Source: Symbiodinium natans
Taxonomy: Eukaryota; Sar; Dinophyceae; Suessiales; Symbiodiniaceae
NCBI GenBank assembly: GCA_905221605.1
Contig: CAJNDS010002313.1
Span: 45,001-109,000, forward strand
DNA length: 64,000 nt
Direction: 5' to 3'
A program made the translations under genes and the position numbers. Positions 1 through 11,315 of the stretch are shown one piece after another. Below the pieces are notes generated by a model. The model was not told the DNA's origin, did no database searches, and worked only from the letters and a program-made list of their open reading frames with translations. Numbering within the stretch: the first letter of the stretch is position 1; every line of letters begins with the position of its first letter.

Positions 1-2653
1 TCCCTGCCAAGGGTGCCGACGTCCCCCCTGCACGACCGGCCTAAAGAGGTATTGGGGGGGCGGGGGGGGGGGGGAATCCCAAGGCCCAAGTCCTTCCATG
101 TGTGTGTGTTTTGCGGCTTCGGGTCATGTAGGCAGCTCTGGGCCCGTAAACCCTAAACCCTACAACCCCAAACCACTGCAGCCGAACGCGCCCTGAACCC
201 TGCACCGGTGGGCACCTCGGGTCACCACCACTCGACTCGGCACCTTTCTGAAGTGCCACATGCAGCAGACATTGCCAAAGGACGGTAGAGGAGGCACTGC
301 TGGGAAAATGCAATTCGGGTGTAGGGTTTGGAGGGCCTCAAGTAGGGCTCCTCATGATGGTGTCGTGGGGGGGGGGGGGGCCTCTCGGTGTGAGAAGGAA
401 TGCGTGGTGACGCAAAGGGCGTGCTGTGGGACCGCCACTCATCCCGCACTTGGCGCGCACAAAACGCCCACCTTCAGAGAAAGGACCGCTGCGGGCTCCA
501 AAGAAAATCGCCCACCGTTGAGCTATGCTCTCTAGCAGCCGATGTTCTGGAACGATCCGATCCCTGACGCATTCCTCTGGGCTCACCGGCTCCATTCTAC
601 AGCTTTGGACGGTTGCCTTCAAGAGCCCGCCTTCTCATTTGAAAGCCCTGGCAATGGACTTGAAACCCTTCCCTCTTGCCGAACGACCAAACCTCCAATT
701 TGAAGCTCTTTGCCACCCGCCTTAGTAGCCTCTACTGCAAGTAAGCACTGACTGGCACAGATCCCAAGACCTTAAAAAACGCACAATTGCTGAAGCAGCT
801 CTGCCGTTCAACCACCAAAAGTATCCAAGCGAGAAGTGTGGCTGGGCTCCTTGCCGCGCCGACCGCGCCGGCCATTTGTACATTAGCATTCGTGAGCATG
901 ACCTGCCCATGAGGGTTCTCTGCGCCACGATCTGCGGGACGGAGTTGCATAGGGATGGCCGACGTCCACTTGAGGCCGTGCTGATTTGCATCGAGACTTG
1001 AACTCCGAGATCCCAGACCCTGACTTCAATAAGGAGTCCCAAGTCTATCCCTCTTGCACGCCACGGGGTCACTTAAGAGGCATGGGCGATCCCTGTCCCC
1101 CACCTGCCGGGTGCCACATGGCTGATGGCCACCGGAGAGCTGCAGAATCGGAGAGGGTTTGGGGTTTAGGGTTTAGGGTTTGGGGTTTAGGGTTTAGGGT
1201 TTCGGGTTCGGGAGTTTAGGGTTTCGGGCTTAGAGGGTCGGAGAGGGGGTGGAGGGAGTTGCAGGAATCTTCGAGGCAGCCAGCATCCAAAAATTGCAGC
1301 ACAACCGAAGCGAAAGCTGTAAGGTCAGCGGGTCCGACTGTCAAGCCTGTCAAGCGTCAATAGCAAATCACCACGTTCACTCAGCCCCCGAAGACACCGA
1401 CGCAGCTTCCCTGCGCCACCTGGGCCTGCACTGCGTGGCCCTGCGGCACCTCCGCAGCAGAGTTGCGCGCGCGCGCTGCTCTTTTCATCTCTTTTCAAAG
1501 ATTGAGAGAAAGGGCGCATGGCAAGACCGCACGGGCATGAAAACGTTAACCACGCGAGCAAGTAGGGGTTCGATGTGAAGGGTGCTGTGTGGGCTATATC
1601 ATATTCGTGAGTCTTCGTCGCAACCGCAGCCACATGAGGATTTGGGTTTGAAGCCCGCAAGACCCAAGGCATCCACAAGCATGGCGGTTGGTGGTTCCAG
1701 CGGTATGCATCGCGCGTAAGCATCCTAATTCCTGCATGTTGGTTCGGGTTGGGGTCTCCATATCCCTTGAAAGTACCCAACAATGGGGAAAAAAACATAC
1801 GTAGTACCAAGGCCGAGCCTGTCGCATGATCACAGACTGGCGCATGGGCTGCGAAGATGCTCGGACATTGGCCTGGGAGACAGAAGATTCCAGAAATCTC
1901 GGGGTTTAGGGCCAGAGTCTCAAATCCTAGGCCAAAGTTCAAGGGCTTTTCTTTTGTAGCAACGGCCCTAAATTTAAATCTGCAGCACCCTAGAGTCCCA
2001 GATCCTACACTCAATTGTCGGTCAGATACCAGTGCAAACTCTGAGCGTTCATGAGCTGCTTGGGCTCAGCCTGCCATCGAATACCGAACTGCTCTCAGAA
2101 GGGAACATGAAGAGCACCAACAACCCTGCTCTTTAGCAACTTCTCCTCATCTGAGGCCTTAGTGCAAGGCCGTGGCCCTAAACCCAAATCATCCCCCCGA
2201 AGAAGCCCGCTCACACCACAAAGTACTCCTTCCACCCAGCGCACGAAGGCCCACGCGCCCGCTTGCGAGTGAACCACACCGGAGACTCGCGGAGCCTGGG
2301 CGATTCGAGGGCTTCAGGGTTTAGGGTTTAGGGTTTAGGGTTTAGATCTCTCTAGATTCTGGCATGACATTCATAAATATCATTCGAGAATTGAATCGCA
2401 GAGTGCGTAGATATGGCTGTTGATCCAGGATTCGCAGCTAGTCAACAATGCAGATCCAGACTCGGTGGGAAGATTGCAGCAGTGAGCTCACCCACTCGAA
2501 ACACTTCTCGCGCAACCACACCAAGCACGCTTTTCGCAAGGTGCACGTGACTTGTGCAATGCATTGACAATGTGGGAAGACCGGCATGGAATGAATCAGA
2601 ATCTGCATTCACGACGGCTGCTAATTTCACAAGTAGTTTTCTAGTTTCTAGGC
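1..2653. other. No gene supported; repeat-bearing spacer
   Basis: I see no convincing coding exon here. The stretch holds G-runs near 54-74 and 369-380 and short TTTAGGG tracts at about 1157-1203 and 2318-2344. Open frames of up to about 230 codons occur but have no recognisable motif and no splice-site support. Confidence 0.5.
1157..1203 (+). repeat. Telomere-type TTTAGGG/TTTGGGG tract
   Basis: Six or seven tandem copies of the plant-type telomere heptamer, mixing TTTAGGG and TTTGGGG. It is interstitial, not terminal. Confidence 0.9.
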
Positions 2654-3418
2654 TCACTTCTTCAGCTTCTGGCCACCACGCAGCAGACCCGTGCGCCGGG
2701 CTGCGATCAAACCAACCTTCTGACCAGGCACGGACTCGCGAGACACGGTGGTAGGGTGGCCCACGTGCTGGTGATTTCCTCCTCCGTGAGGGTGCTCCAC
2801 AGGGTTCATGGCCGAACCGCGCACCTTGGGCCAGCTGTTTCTCTTCACCCGGTACTTGTGGTAGTTGTTGCCGGCCTTCAAGACTGGCTTGTCCATGCGG
2901 CCGCCGCCTGCGACAATGCCTACGATGGCACGGCAAGTGGATGGCAAGCTCTTGCGGCTGCCGGAAGGGAGACGGATACGGGTCTTCTTGCCATCGTCGG
3001 AGTGGCCAACGACCATGCAGGACGTACCGGAGGCTCGGGCAAAGCGGCCACGATCCGATGCCTTCTCCTCGCACATGGAGATCACGGTACCCTCAGGCAT
3101 CTTGGCCAAGGGAAGCACGTTGCCGACTGCCAACTGGGCCTTGGAGCCACAGTACACAAACTGTCCGGTGTGGCTACCCTCCACGGCCACCCACAACTCC
3201 TTCTTCAGCTTGTAGCGGTAAGGATCATGGAAAGCTACCTCACAAATGGGTGCGCCACGGCCGGGGTCGTGCATGATCTTCTTGATCAGGCCCTTGATGT
3301 AGCCCTTGCGCTCGGCATAGTCCACGGCGCGGAGCTTCACGGCACCCTTTCTGAGCCTGGTCTTCGCTGTGAAGATCAGGGACTTGCCCTTACGCGAGCC
3401 GCGGATGACGCGGCCCAT
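2654..3418 (-). CDS. RPL8: 60S ribosomal protein L8 (uL2), copy 1
   Basis: This intronless 254-codon frame encodes the cytosolic large-subunit protein uL2, which binds 23S/28S-type rRNA near the peptidyl-transferase centre. It begins [13 protein letters not shown] and has the family's diagnostic segments: the [17 protein letters not shown] block, then [12 protein letters not shown] containing the conserved histidine loop, ending in [11 protein letters not shown]. Length matches eukaryotic uL2. I start at the ATG at 3418; an ATG-less extension upstream reads MLRSAK only through an alternative codon. Two further copies (4023-4787, 8323-9087) encode the same protein as far as I can compare, with only silent differences. 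Sequence similarity to the others ends at the stop codon and at the start codon, so this copy has its own flanks. No spliced-leader relic is visible upstream. Confidence 0.96.
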   Translation of the reverse strand: MGRVIRGSRKGKSLIFTAKTRLRKGAVKLRAVDYAERKGYIKGLIKKIMHDPGRGAPICEVAFHDPYRYKLKKELWVAVEGSHTGQFVYCGSKAQLAVGNVLPLAKMPEGTVISMCEEKASDRGRFARASGTSCMVVGHSDDGKKTRIRLPSGSRKSLPSTCRAIVGIVAGGGRMDKPVLKAGNNYHKYRVKRNSWPKVRGSAMNPVEHPHGGGNHQHVGHPTTVSRESVPGQKVGLIAARRTGLLRGGQKLKK

Positions 3419-4022
3419 CTTCGCCGATCTTAGCACAAGCCGGCGTGCACCTCTACAACAGCCTTGTTACGGGCTATCGACCTGTGAGCCGACAGATGTA
3501 TTCGGACATGGCGATTCTTCAGCTCTTCTCAGTTCGATTCGTCTTCCTGGATGGAAGGGCCGATCGAGCGAGAGAAGCAAGCACAAATGAGCAAATAAAC
3601 GACATGGGCAAGACCACCTCGGACCTCCGAGATTTCCTCTTGTTCAAGTCGAGGTTCTAGTGCTAAGCCCCAAAGAACTCCCAGCCCTGTGCCCAAGCCC
3701 TGTTGGGCCAAGAGAAGCCCTGAAGCCGACGACCGCAAAAACGGCCACCAGCTTGAGGGTTTAGCTCAGTGTCTTCCTGGGCGCAGGAGCATCGGTGCAG
3801 TATTTTATTTACATGGGGATGACGACGACCGGGATGTTGATGACGATGAAAACGAGAAAGATACTGATGATGGCGATGATGATGCGCTTTCCCTCCCTCC
3901 CTCCCTCCTCACCCTGACAGACGAATTGAGCTCAACACGGCAGGCTTGCAACCAGACTGGAAACTCGAGTTTTTGAGCACGGTGCAGGCTAGTGCAGAGC
4001 ATTCTCGGTGTTGTGGGCATGT
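3419..4022. other. Spacer between RPL8 copies 1 and 2
   Basis: This 600-bp spacer bears no resemblance to the other RPL8 spacers. It contains a GA/GAT-rich low-complexity stretch (about 3820-3910) that reads as an Asp/Glu-rich peptide on the plus strand, which I take to be a microsatellite artefact. Confidence 0.5.
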
Positions 4023-4787
4023 TCACTTCTTCAGCTTCTGGCCACCACGCAGCAGACCCGTGCGCCGGGCTGCGATCAAACCCACCTTCTGACCAGGCAC
4101 GGACTCGCGAGACACGGTGGTGGGGTGGCCCACGTGCTGGTGATTTCCTCCTCCGTGAGGGTGCTCCACAGGGTTCATGGCCGAACCGCGCACCTTGGGC
4201 CAGCTGTTCCTCTTCACCCGGTACTTGTGGTAGTTGTTGCCGGCCTTCAAGACTGGCTTGTCCATGCGGCCGCCGCCTGCGACAATGCCGACGATGGCGC
4301 GGCAAGTGGATGGCAAGCTCTTGCGGCTGCCGGAAGGGAGACGGATACGGGTCTTCTTGCCATCGTCGGAGTGGCCAACGACCATGCAGGACGTACCGGA
4401 GGCTCGGGCAAAGCGGCCACGATCCGATGCCTTCTCCTCGCACATGGAGATCACGGTACCCTCAGGCATCTTGGCCAAGGGAAGCACGTTGCCGACTGCC
4501 AGCTGGGCCTTGGAGCCACAGTACACAAACTGTCCGGTGTGGCTACCCTCCACAGCCACCCACAACTCCTTCTTCAGCTTGTAGCGGTAAGGATCATGGA
4601 AAGCTACCTCGCAAATGGGTGCGCCGCGGCCGGGGTCGTGCATGATCTTCTTGATCAGGCCCTTGATGTAGCCCTTGCGCTCGGCATAGTCCACGGCGCG
4701 GAGCTTCACGGCACCCTTTCTGAGCCTGGTCTTCGCTGTGAAGATCAGGGACTTGCCCTTACGCGAGCCGCGGATGACGCGGCCCAT
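4023..4787 (-). CDS. RPL8: 60S ribosomal protein L8 (uL2), copy 2
   Basis: Second intronless uL2 gene, 254 codons from the ATG at 4787 to a TGA at 4023, coding for the same protein as copies 1 and 3. Its open frame continues upstream of this ATG to about 5012, but that extension is absent from the other copies and is not expected in uL2, so the MGRV start is preferred. It lies 604 bp upstream (in the minus-strand sense) of copy 1 and in the same orientation, as in dinoflagellate unidirectional gene arrays. Copy 2 shares more third-position states with copy 3 than with copy 1 (for example in the stretch near 4070-4130), so copy 1 appears the most diverged. Confidence 0.96.
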   Translation of the reverse strand: MGRVIRGSRKGKSLIFTAKTRLRKGAVKLRAVDYAERKGYIKGLIKKIMHDPGRGAPICEVAFHDPYRYKLKKELWVAVEGSHTGQFVYCGSKAQLAVGNVLPLAKMPEGTVISMCEEKASDRGRFARASGTSCMVVGHSDDGKKTRIRLPSGSRKSLPSTCRAIVGIVAGGGRMDKPVLKAGNNYHKYRVKRNSWPKVRGSAMNPVEHPHGGGNHQHVGHPTTVSRESVPGQKVGLIAARRTGLLRGGQKLKK

Positions 4788-5962
4788 GGCTCTAACCTGC
4801 CCTGCACCAAGACCTCCAAACCTGAACAATTGCGGTGAGCACTTCGTAGAAGCCACATTCGTGCATGGCGGGTGGCTGTCGTGGATGGAACGGAATTGCT
4901 GACTGTCTTTGCCTACGTGAGAGAGAGAGAGGAGCGAGTGCCCACATACCAGCAACTCTCTCGCGGCAGGTTCTTTTTGCCTGCTCATGTTGTCTGCCTG
5001 TCCGCTCGACATCTTTGCGTTCCTGGTGTTGTCCTTTGGACATCACCACGGCTAAAGCGCAGGGGCCTGGGGGGCCCAGGGGATGGTACATTCTGCGTGC
5101 AGTCTACGTAAGAACCCAAATACCCAATCCCCCTGCGCTCTCAGGACCTTTGAGCCTCTCGCCCACACAAGGCCCGGAGTCAGTTTTTGGGGGAGCCAGG
5201 GCTTAGGGTTAGGGTAGCTATGGGCAGTCTAAACCTGCTTCCAACATTGAAATCCCGACGAGATCCGCCCCCCTAAAGGCCCTAAAGGTCTCTTGTCAGG
5301 ATGTGCAAAAGGCCAGCTGTAAAGCTCAGGAAAGGCCCCCGCGACGAGGAGCGGCTGTTCCTGCTGCAGTGTCCGGACTTTGTGTTGCTCGCGCTTGGCC
5401 CATAAACCGCCCCAAAAACACTCTCTTCTTCAGCCAGAACATGCCAGAACCAAATTGCTTTTCTATATATTTGCGCAAAGTAACAAGAAACCACACCGGC
5501 CTCAAGACCGCAATCACTGCTCTCTTTTCTAGGGCTTGTAGGGCTTTCAATTTCTTCGGGTGTTGGGTTTACAAGCCTTCGGGAAGGGCATTTCCGGGGA
5601 ATGCGGGGGGGGGGACTTTCAGTCTCATGGGGCAACTGATGGCAGCTGCACCTCTAAAGACTCTAAAGCCCCACCAGCAGCTCTCAGGGGGCATGAAGAC
5701 CTCAAACCTGTGCTCCTGTGAACGCAACAACCCCGGGGGAACCCCGGAAACGCGCCAAGGCGCTTCGCTCCTCCCCCGGGGTCCGGAAATCCCAGCAAGC
5801 CTCAGTCTCTTCGCAAGGAGAGGATGGATCGACTGAGCTGTGAAGATTATCCTGTATGGAGTGTTCACACGAACCAAAAAGAAAACCTATTACGTTGCGC
5901 GCAAACCTGCGCACCGTCCAAGCGCAAACCTGCGCGGTCCTCATGGAAAACGTGGGAAAACC

Positions 5963-6021
5963 GACTGAGCGAGTGCTCCCATGCCACAATGGAAGTGTGG
6001 CGTGGGAGCACTCGCTCAGTC
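5963..6021. repeat. Long near-perfect hairpin (26-bp stem, 7-nt loop)
   Basis: Bases 5963-5988 pair with 5996-6021 over 26 positions: 25 Watson-Crick pairs and one G-T. The loop is ATGGAAG. Two direct copies of GCGCAAACCTGCGC lie just upstream (about 5898-5937). The size is compatible with a foldback element or a small-RNA precursor. No target duplication is evident. Confidence 0.85.
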
Positions 6022-6971
6022 CGCATCACAAACGCCCGGTTAGCTGAAGCTGCAAACAAGGAGCCCTTAACCCTCAACCCCTCAACCCCCAACCAACCTC
6101 AAGGTGTGGTGCCCCCCCCCCGCCCCCCGCTCTGAGCCGCCCACTGGATCAAGGTGCAGTAATGCCGAACTTCTCCTTCCTTAGCTGTCCAGCTGTCAAG
6201 GCCGACAAGCGGTAACTGGACCATGCTGCAAAATGCTACCAGGTGTCAGCAGCTTGGCATCGTGAGCTCGCAAAAAGTTTAGGCTTCAGAGCTCTGGGAG
6301 TCTGGGGGCGAGTTTCGAAGGGAGTATCATGGAGCCAGAACGCCTCCGATGCACCCTCAGTCCATTGCAAGCCCGGTTAGAGTAAGGAAAGGTTCTGCAC
6401 CTCCACCTCGGCGATGTACTCGGTCATCGCCTCGGTGTGAGAAGCGTGCGGATGCCCCGGGGGGGCATGGCTGCTATTCCAATGCAGGAGGATCTGAGCA
6501 CGTCATTACAAGGCTCAATCAAACATCTCTGTGACATACTGTCATACGCTTCAAGGCCCTTCGGGATCGAATTCCCCTGAGCTCCCGGTTACCCCTGAGC
6601 CCGCCGGCCGCTTCTTTGGACTTATTCTTGTTCTTCTCCCAAGCCTCGGAGGCACAACTGAGACAGTTATGAAGAACACCTCACATGGTTTTAAGACTGC
6701 ACTTGGCTCCAATTTATATTACTTGTAGCTTGGCTGCCAAACCGCCTAAACCGGAAACATCGCCTCTGCAAGCCCGATGAACTCTCAAAGCGAGCCCGCG
6801 TTTTGGAGGGCAGCCAGGCGACCTCCCACTTTGCCTTCGCCTCCCACTGAACTGCCCAGGGGGCGGCTGAGGTGTTGTCGCCTTCCTTCGCCTTGCCGGC
6901 ACATGCCCGGAAGCCCCGTGATCTCGAGATGGCGCCCCCTACAGAATGCAACGCAGCCTTGAACGCTTCAG

Positions 6972-7078
6972 GTTGGGATGTTTACCCCTTAGACTCGCAG
7001 TCCTTATCACAGGGACTATACTAGGGGCATACCATAATCCCTCTTAAGGACTGCTAGTCTTAAGGGGAGCCTCCCAAG
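6972..7078. mobile_element. MITE family 2 (TTGGGATG...CATCCCAA) copy a
   Basis: A 107-bp foldback element with inner arms matching other copies (AAGGACTGCTAGT near one end). It is flanked by a perfect 6-bp duplication CTTCAG (6966-6971 and 7079-7084). It has no coding capacity, so it would have to be mobilised by a transposase elsewhere. Confidence 0.75.
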
Positions 7079-7351
7079 CTTCAGGAGTCTCGACATCTGA
7101 GGCTCGCCCCGGCCTGCTTGAACAGGCCATAGAGCTTGAGCTTGTCCTCGGCTGCACGAACGGCAACAAGTGCAAGTGAGGATTTGCGCTAAAAAGGCGG
7201 AGCTGTTTTCTTTTCTCTGTGCCCATAACTCTCTGAAAATTGGATAACAATTTGCAGCTCAACCACGGTTCTTAGCAGTTGTGCGTTTGGGCCTGTCGCT
7301 TAAGAGCAGGCTCTACCAGAACGTCAGCACCCTCACAGTCTCCCTCACCCT

Positions 7352-7383
7352 AAACCCCAAACCCTAAACCCTAAACCCTAAAC
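7352..7383 (-). repeat. CCCTAAA tract (TTTAGGG on minus strand)
   Basis: Four tandem copies of the heptamer with one CCCCAAA variant at its edge. Confidence 0.9.
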
Positions 7384-7491
7384 CGCGTTTCCACAAGACA
7401 GCTGACCGAGTTGCCTCGGTGGTCGCCGCGCCTTTGGTGGGCGTTCCTGAGCGCTCCCTGCAAACCCCAAGTACCTACAGTCTGATGGGTC

Positions 7492-7634
7492 ATTAGGGTT
7501 TAGGGTTTATAAGGTTTAGGGTTTAGGGTTTAGGGTTTAGGGTTTAGGGTTTAGGGTTTAGGGTTTAGGGTTTAGGGTTTAGGGTTTAGGGTTTAGGGTT
7601 TAGGGTTTAGGGTTTAGGGTTTAGGGTTTAGGGA
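7492..7634 (+). repeat. Long TTTAGGG array
   Basis: About 20 near-perfect heptamers, one of the longest such tracts in the window. One unit is a GGGTTTATAA variant near its start. A related TTTATAGGG tract follows at 7720-7758. Confidence 0.95.
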
Positions 7635-8322
7635 GGGGTTACAGGTCTGAAGGCCGAAGAGGTATACGGCCCATGTTCGAGGCCTTGGCTTCCACCCGAG
7701 ATCATTCTTCAAACCCCAACAGGGTTTATAGGGTTTATAGGGTTTATAGGGTTTAGGGTCCTTTCGCAATGTAGTTCGCCGCTTCATTGAACTTTGCCTC
7801 GAGGTCCTTCCGAAACAAGGGCTGCACACCATCGGGAGAGCCAGGAGGGCATGGGGATGTGGGGACGGGTTGCTTCTTGCGCTTTGCGGCTTTGCCCCTC
7901 TGCCAAGATTCTCACAAAGCATCCAAAAGAAAGTCCCCTCTCATGAAGCTCGCCCTCCGGTCCGCCATGTCGAGAGGCCAGCACGGGGTCGCAAGGATGC
8001 TTCTCTGGTTTGCTCGAGCCGTAAGGGGGGCTGCCGGTGCCGGCGACGGCCTCTTGGGTGCTGGGGACGAAGCTCGACAGGCTTGTCGGCTTGCTTTCGG
8101 GTGCCTGGGCTACGTCAACAGTGTCGATGGAGTTACTGGGCCACTGTCACCCTGCTTACGCCAATGTAATTTCAGCAAGGCTGCCTTAAGCCTTGAGCTT
8201 TCGATCGGAAATTAGGAAGCGACTACAAGCAGTAACAATCCGCAGGCAGCAATGATGCTTTTGGGTGGCGTTGCGTGGTGGGGGCAGTCTCGAGTTGTCT
8301 ATGTCATCATCCTTCATGTGGC

Positions 8323-9087
8323 TCACTTCTTCAGCTTCTGGCCACCACGCAGCAGACCCGTGCGCCGGGCTGCGATCAAACCCACCTTCTGACCAGGCAC
8401 GGACTCGCGAGACACGGTGGTGGGGTGGCCCACGTGCTGGTGATTTCCTCCTCCGTGAGGGTGCTCCACAGGGTTCATGGCCGAACCGCGCACCTTGGGC
8501 CAGCTGTTCCTCTTCACCCGGTACTTGTGGTAGTTGTTGCCGGCCTTCAAGACTGGTTTGTCCATGCGGCCGCCGCCTGCGACAATGCCGACGATGGCGC
8601 GGCAAGTCGATGGCAAGCTCTTGCGGCTGCCGGAAGGGAGACGGATACGGGTCTTCTTGCCATCGTCGGAGTGGCCAACGACCATGCAGGACGTACCGGA
8701 GGCTCGGGCAAAGCGGCCACGATCCGATGCCTTCTCCTCGCACATGGAGATCACGGTACCCTCAGGCATCTTGGCCAAGGGAAGCACGTTGCCAACTGCC
8801 AGCTGGGCCTTGGAGCCACAGTACACGAACTGTCCGGTGTGGCTACCCTCCACGGCCACCCACAACTCCTTCTTCAGCTTGTAGCGGTAAGGATCATGGA
8901 AAGCTACCTCACAAATGGGTGCGCCACGGCCGGGGTCGTGCATGATCTTCTTGATCAGGCCCTTGATGTAGCCCTTGCGCTCGGCATAGTCCACGGCGCG
9001 GAGCTTCACGGCACCCTTTCTGAGCCTGGTCTTCGCTGTGAAGATCAGGGACTTGCCCTTACGCGAGCCGCGGATGACGCGGCCCAT
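8323..9087 (-). CDS. RPL8: 60S ribosomal protein L8 (uL2), copy 3
   Basis: Third intronless uL2 gene, 254 codons from the ATG at 9087 to a TGA at 8323. It has the same [12 protein letters not shown] loop and GGQKLKK end as copies 1 and 2. The frame runs on upstream to 9156 but without conservation, so the start matches the other copies. The neighbouring spacers share no similarity with those of copies 1 and 2 beyond the codons themselves. The role is structural, in the 60S subunit, and all three copies look functional. Confidence 0.96.
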   Translation of the reverse strand: MGRVIRGSRKGKSLIFTAKTRLRKGAVKLRAVDYAERKGYIKGLIKKIMHDPGRGAPICEVAFHDPYRYKLKKELWVAVEGSHTGQFVYCGSKAQLAVGNVLPLAKMPEGTVISMCEEKASDRGRFARASGTSCMVVGHSDDGKKTRIRLPSGSRKSLPSTCRAIVGIVAGGGRMDKPVLKAGNNYHKYRVKRNSWPKVRGSAMNPVEHPHGGGNHQHVGHPTTVSRESVPGQKVGLIAARRTGLLRGGQKLKK

Positions 9088-9958
9088 GGCTGCTACCCAC
9101 CACGCAGATGCTCCTGAGCCGTCTGCCGCACAGCCAAGTGACAAAATTCCTGCCAAGCAAGCGGTGAACCTTCACCTGCCCTCGACCACCGCACCATACA
9201 GTAACCGATCAGCTAGGAAAGCAAGCTCCATGTCTTTGTGGGAGAAGGGAAAAGTGACCCCCGCCTGGCTTTGCAGCTGTACTCGTAGGGATTCCGATTC
9301 ATGAAAAGCAGCGCTAACGAAGCCACTGTTGACTTGATATAATTAACCCATCTCGCACGGGGCCCGGCGGAGGATGATCGTGGCTTCTGCTGGACCACGC
9401 TGTGGACGGCCACAACTGGGCCGGTTAAGCGAATGGAGCTGATCATTGGGTTGTAAGGGGCCTGTGCTGTTTAGGTATTCGGGGGGGGGGGGGGGGGGGT
9501 CTTCTACAAGGCATGTAGATGAGGACGCTGCCTCAGAACAAACCTTGCTCAGTCAACTGGCAAGTGGAAGAAGGCATGAGAATGTGAAGCCCCAAAGACC
9601 CTCTTGGTCATCGCTGTGAGTACGGACTTCGGCGATCACCCCAGTCTTTCAACGGCATCAAGTTACATCTCTGCGTCAAGACCTCGCGAAGCTGCAGGTC
9701 CCACCTCGTCCAACGTCCAATCTACATCCCCACACCTGCCAAACCTTTCGGCTACCAGTCCCAAAGCCTCAACCGTACATTGAGAAACAAATTCGCTTTA
9801 ACTATGATCAAGCATTGACAACAACTTATCAACAAGTATTTGTATAGTCAGTATAGTGAACCCTTTAAGTCACAACCCTGACCGTTCACTGGCGCACCTG
9901 GAGTGGCGCGCACCGGTTGGGCAACCACCGAGCTGACCTTCGACAAGAGGCGACGCGG

Positions 9959-10060
9959 AGGCTTACGAAAACAGGGGGGCCCCCAATCTAGGTCCCCAAA
10001 TAGTAGGATGCCCTTGTAATAATAAGAACCCCAACAAGGTACCCCTAACTTAGGAAAACA
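9959..10060. mobile_element. MITE family 1 (GGGGTTTACGA...TCGTAAACCCC) copy
   Basis: About 100 bp with the family's ordered blocks in minus orientation: TTACGAAAACA, CCCCAA, TAGTAGGATGCCCTT, CCCCAACAAGGTACCCC. The ends are degenerate. Confidence 0.65.
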
Positions 10061-10739
10061 TGGATCTGCATACCGTGCCACTGAACATGCGCTCGCTGCA
10101 CGACTCCACGAGCTCCCGGGAACAGCAACCCCAGCTTTCAAGACGTGCTGGACACCAAGCGCAGATTCCACACATTGAGAGAGCAGGGGTCAACATGCGA
10201 CGGCCCAAAAAAACAGCCTGCAAAACTCAGGCGCTTCTTAAAGTCTTACCGAGCTACAGTTGAAGACGTCTAAACACAGCACCCCGCCTGGCTGCAAGGC
10301 ATGCCGGTGGGCGTCTGTGCCCGATAGGCAGCGCCCTGGGAAAAGAAACCCAAGCAGTCTGCTACAGAAATGTGGAGTCGTGGGAAGCTACGACTCGTGA
10401 TGACTGGCAAGCTTGCCAGACCATTCAAAGCAAGGCGGGCGAACTGCTATTTGAGGTGGCGGATTCTGACAGTCGGCCCCTAGTTCTCTTCTCAATGCGG
10501 ATCTGGGTTCTCTGAAGCGTGCACCAGAGCTGCTGCCTTTGGTGTGCGCCTCCTTTCAGCTTACTTTGAGGTGCGGAGAACAGCACGCAGGCGGCGCCTG
10601 TAGCTGCCCCATGGGAGCCTGGCATTCAGGTAGTCGACTCTTTCGGCGCACCGGAAAGCAAACTTCGGGATGGCTTGGGTTCTTCGTGTTGGCTTGATGA
10701 TACAGAGGCTGAAAGATGATCATCCATCATGGCAACCCT

Positions 10740-10817
10740 GGACCCTAAACCCTAAACCCTGAACCCTAAACCCTGAACCCTAAACCCTGAACCCTGAACC
10801 CTGAACCACTTGCTCAC
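10740..10817 (-). repeat. CCCTAAA/CCCTGAA tract at the start of a minus-strand intron
   Basis: Tandem heptamers, half of them CCCTGAA variants. On the minus strand the tract follows a GTGAGC splice donor by ten bases, so it appears to be the 5' part of an intron in sense TTTAGGG/TTCAGGG orientation. Confidence 0.75.
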
Positions 10818-10940
10818 CTCCCTGCATCGCCTGCCACCACAAGTCCCCCTAAGGCTTGGCATCCGTGGTCGGAACGCTCCCAACCCAACAGCAGCTGCCG
10901 CAAGGCTCAAACTCCAGAGCAAAAAGCAGGAGTCCCACAT
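10818..10940 (-). CDS. Candidate first exon with secretory/plastid-targeting leader
   Basis: The ATG at 10940 opens 41 codons ending exactly before GTGAGC, a strong splice donor (phase 0). The peptide begins MWDSCFLLWSLSLAAAAVG and continues GAFRPRMPSLRG. That is a hydrophobic signal core followed by a phenylalanine and a basic stretch, the arrangement of the bipartite leaders of dinoflagellate plastid proteins. Inference: a nuclear gene for a plastid-targeted or secreted protein. Later exons were not assigned, apart from a possible one near 10566-10650. The intron starts with a telomere-type tract. The product is unknown. Confidence 0.45.
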
Positions 10941-11017
10941 CTTACAGCATTCTGGAAGCTAAACCCTCAACCCTCAACCCTCAACCCTCAAAAACCATAC
11001 TGCGCAAGCTTCGGCAG

Positions 11018-11315
11018 CCAGAAACCTCCCCAAGCACCCCACGGCAACACCGGATCGCGAAGCCTCGTGGCCAAGGAGGGTCGGTGGTACTGGCGGAGGT
11101 GGTGACCTTCCGTCGCCCTTTGATCCGCTACAAGCACTTGCACCACGCCGCCAAGCAATCAATCATTGCCAGCACGGTCGGTCAAAAGGTCCACAAGCTC
11201 TGCGAGATGCGTTGGTGCGTTTTGTTGATGGTGATGTTATTCGCAAAGAAGGCTCACTGCAGCTTGCGGCTCAGGTTGAAAACGACAGCATCCTGATCAG
11301 TCTCAATCTTCGGAG
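11018..11315 (+). CDS. Candidate internal exon, unknown protein
   Basis: After a CGGCAG acceptor a frame stays open for 98 codons to a GTGTAA donor. The last 40 codons look strongly coding, with blocks such as DALVRFVDGDVIRKEGSLQL and AAQVENDSILISLNLRR; the first part is Gly/Pro-rich and less certain. A second plus-strand frame is also open across part of the region. No family is recognised. It lies divergently to the minus-strand exon at 10818-10940. Confidence 0.35.

Larger units (their letters stand above)
4788..8322. other. Spacer with hairpin, MITE and telomere-type tracts; no gene supported
   Basis: The 3.5 kb between RPL8 copies 2 and 3 holds the hairpin at 5963-6021, the MITE at 6972-7078 and TTTAGGG tracts at 7352-7383, 7492-7634 and 7720-7758. 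A 177-codon open frame (5303-5836, plus) has no recognisable domain and is not called as a gene. Confidence 0.45.
9088..10817. other. Spacer with one MITE; one weak exon candidate
   Basis: No complete gene is visible. A 20-base G-run sits at 9481-9500 and a family-1 inverted-repeat element at about 9959-10060. On the minus strand near 10566-10650 a stretch reading ERVDYLNARLPWGSYRRRL before a GTAAGC donor may be a downstream exon of the gene that starts at 10940. Confidence 0.4.

Noticed and set aside
2756-3433. Plus-strand frames of 116-280 codons across each RPL8 gene
   Set aside because: They are antisense shadows of RPL8 that recur identically in the three copies because the genes do.
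3800-3976. Acidic plus-strand ORF near RPL8 copy 1
   Set aside because: It arises from a GATGAC-rich low-complexity stretch with no splice or start support.
5303-5836. 177-codon plus-strand ORF
   Set aside because: No domain, ordinary composition for GC-rich chance frames, and comparable frames on the other strand.
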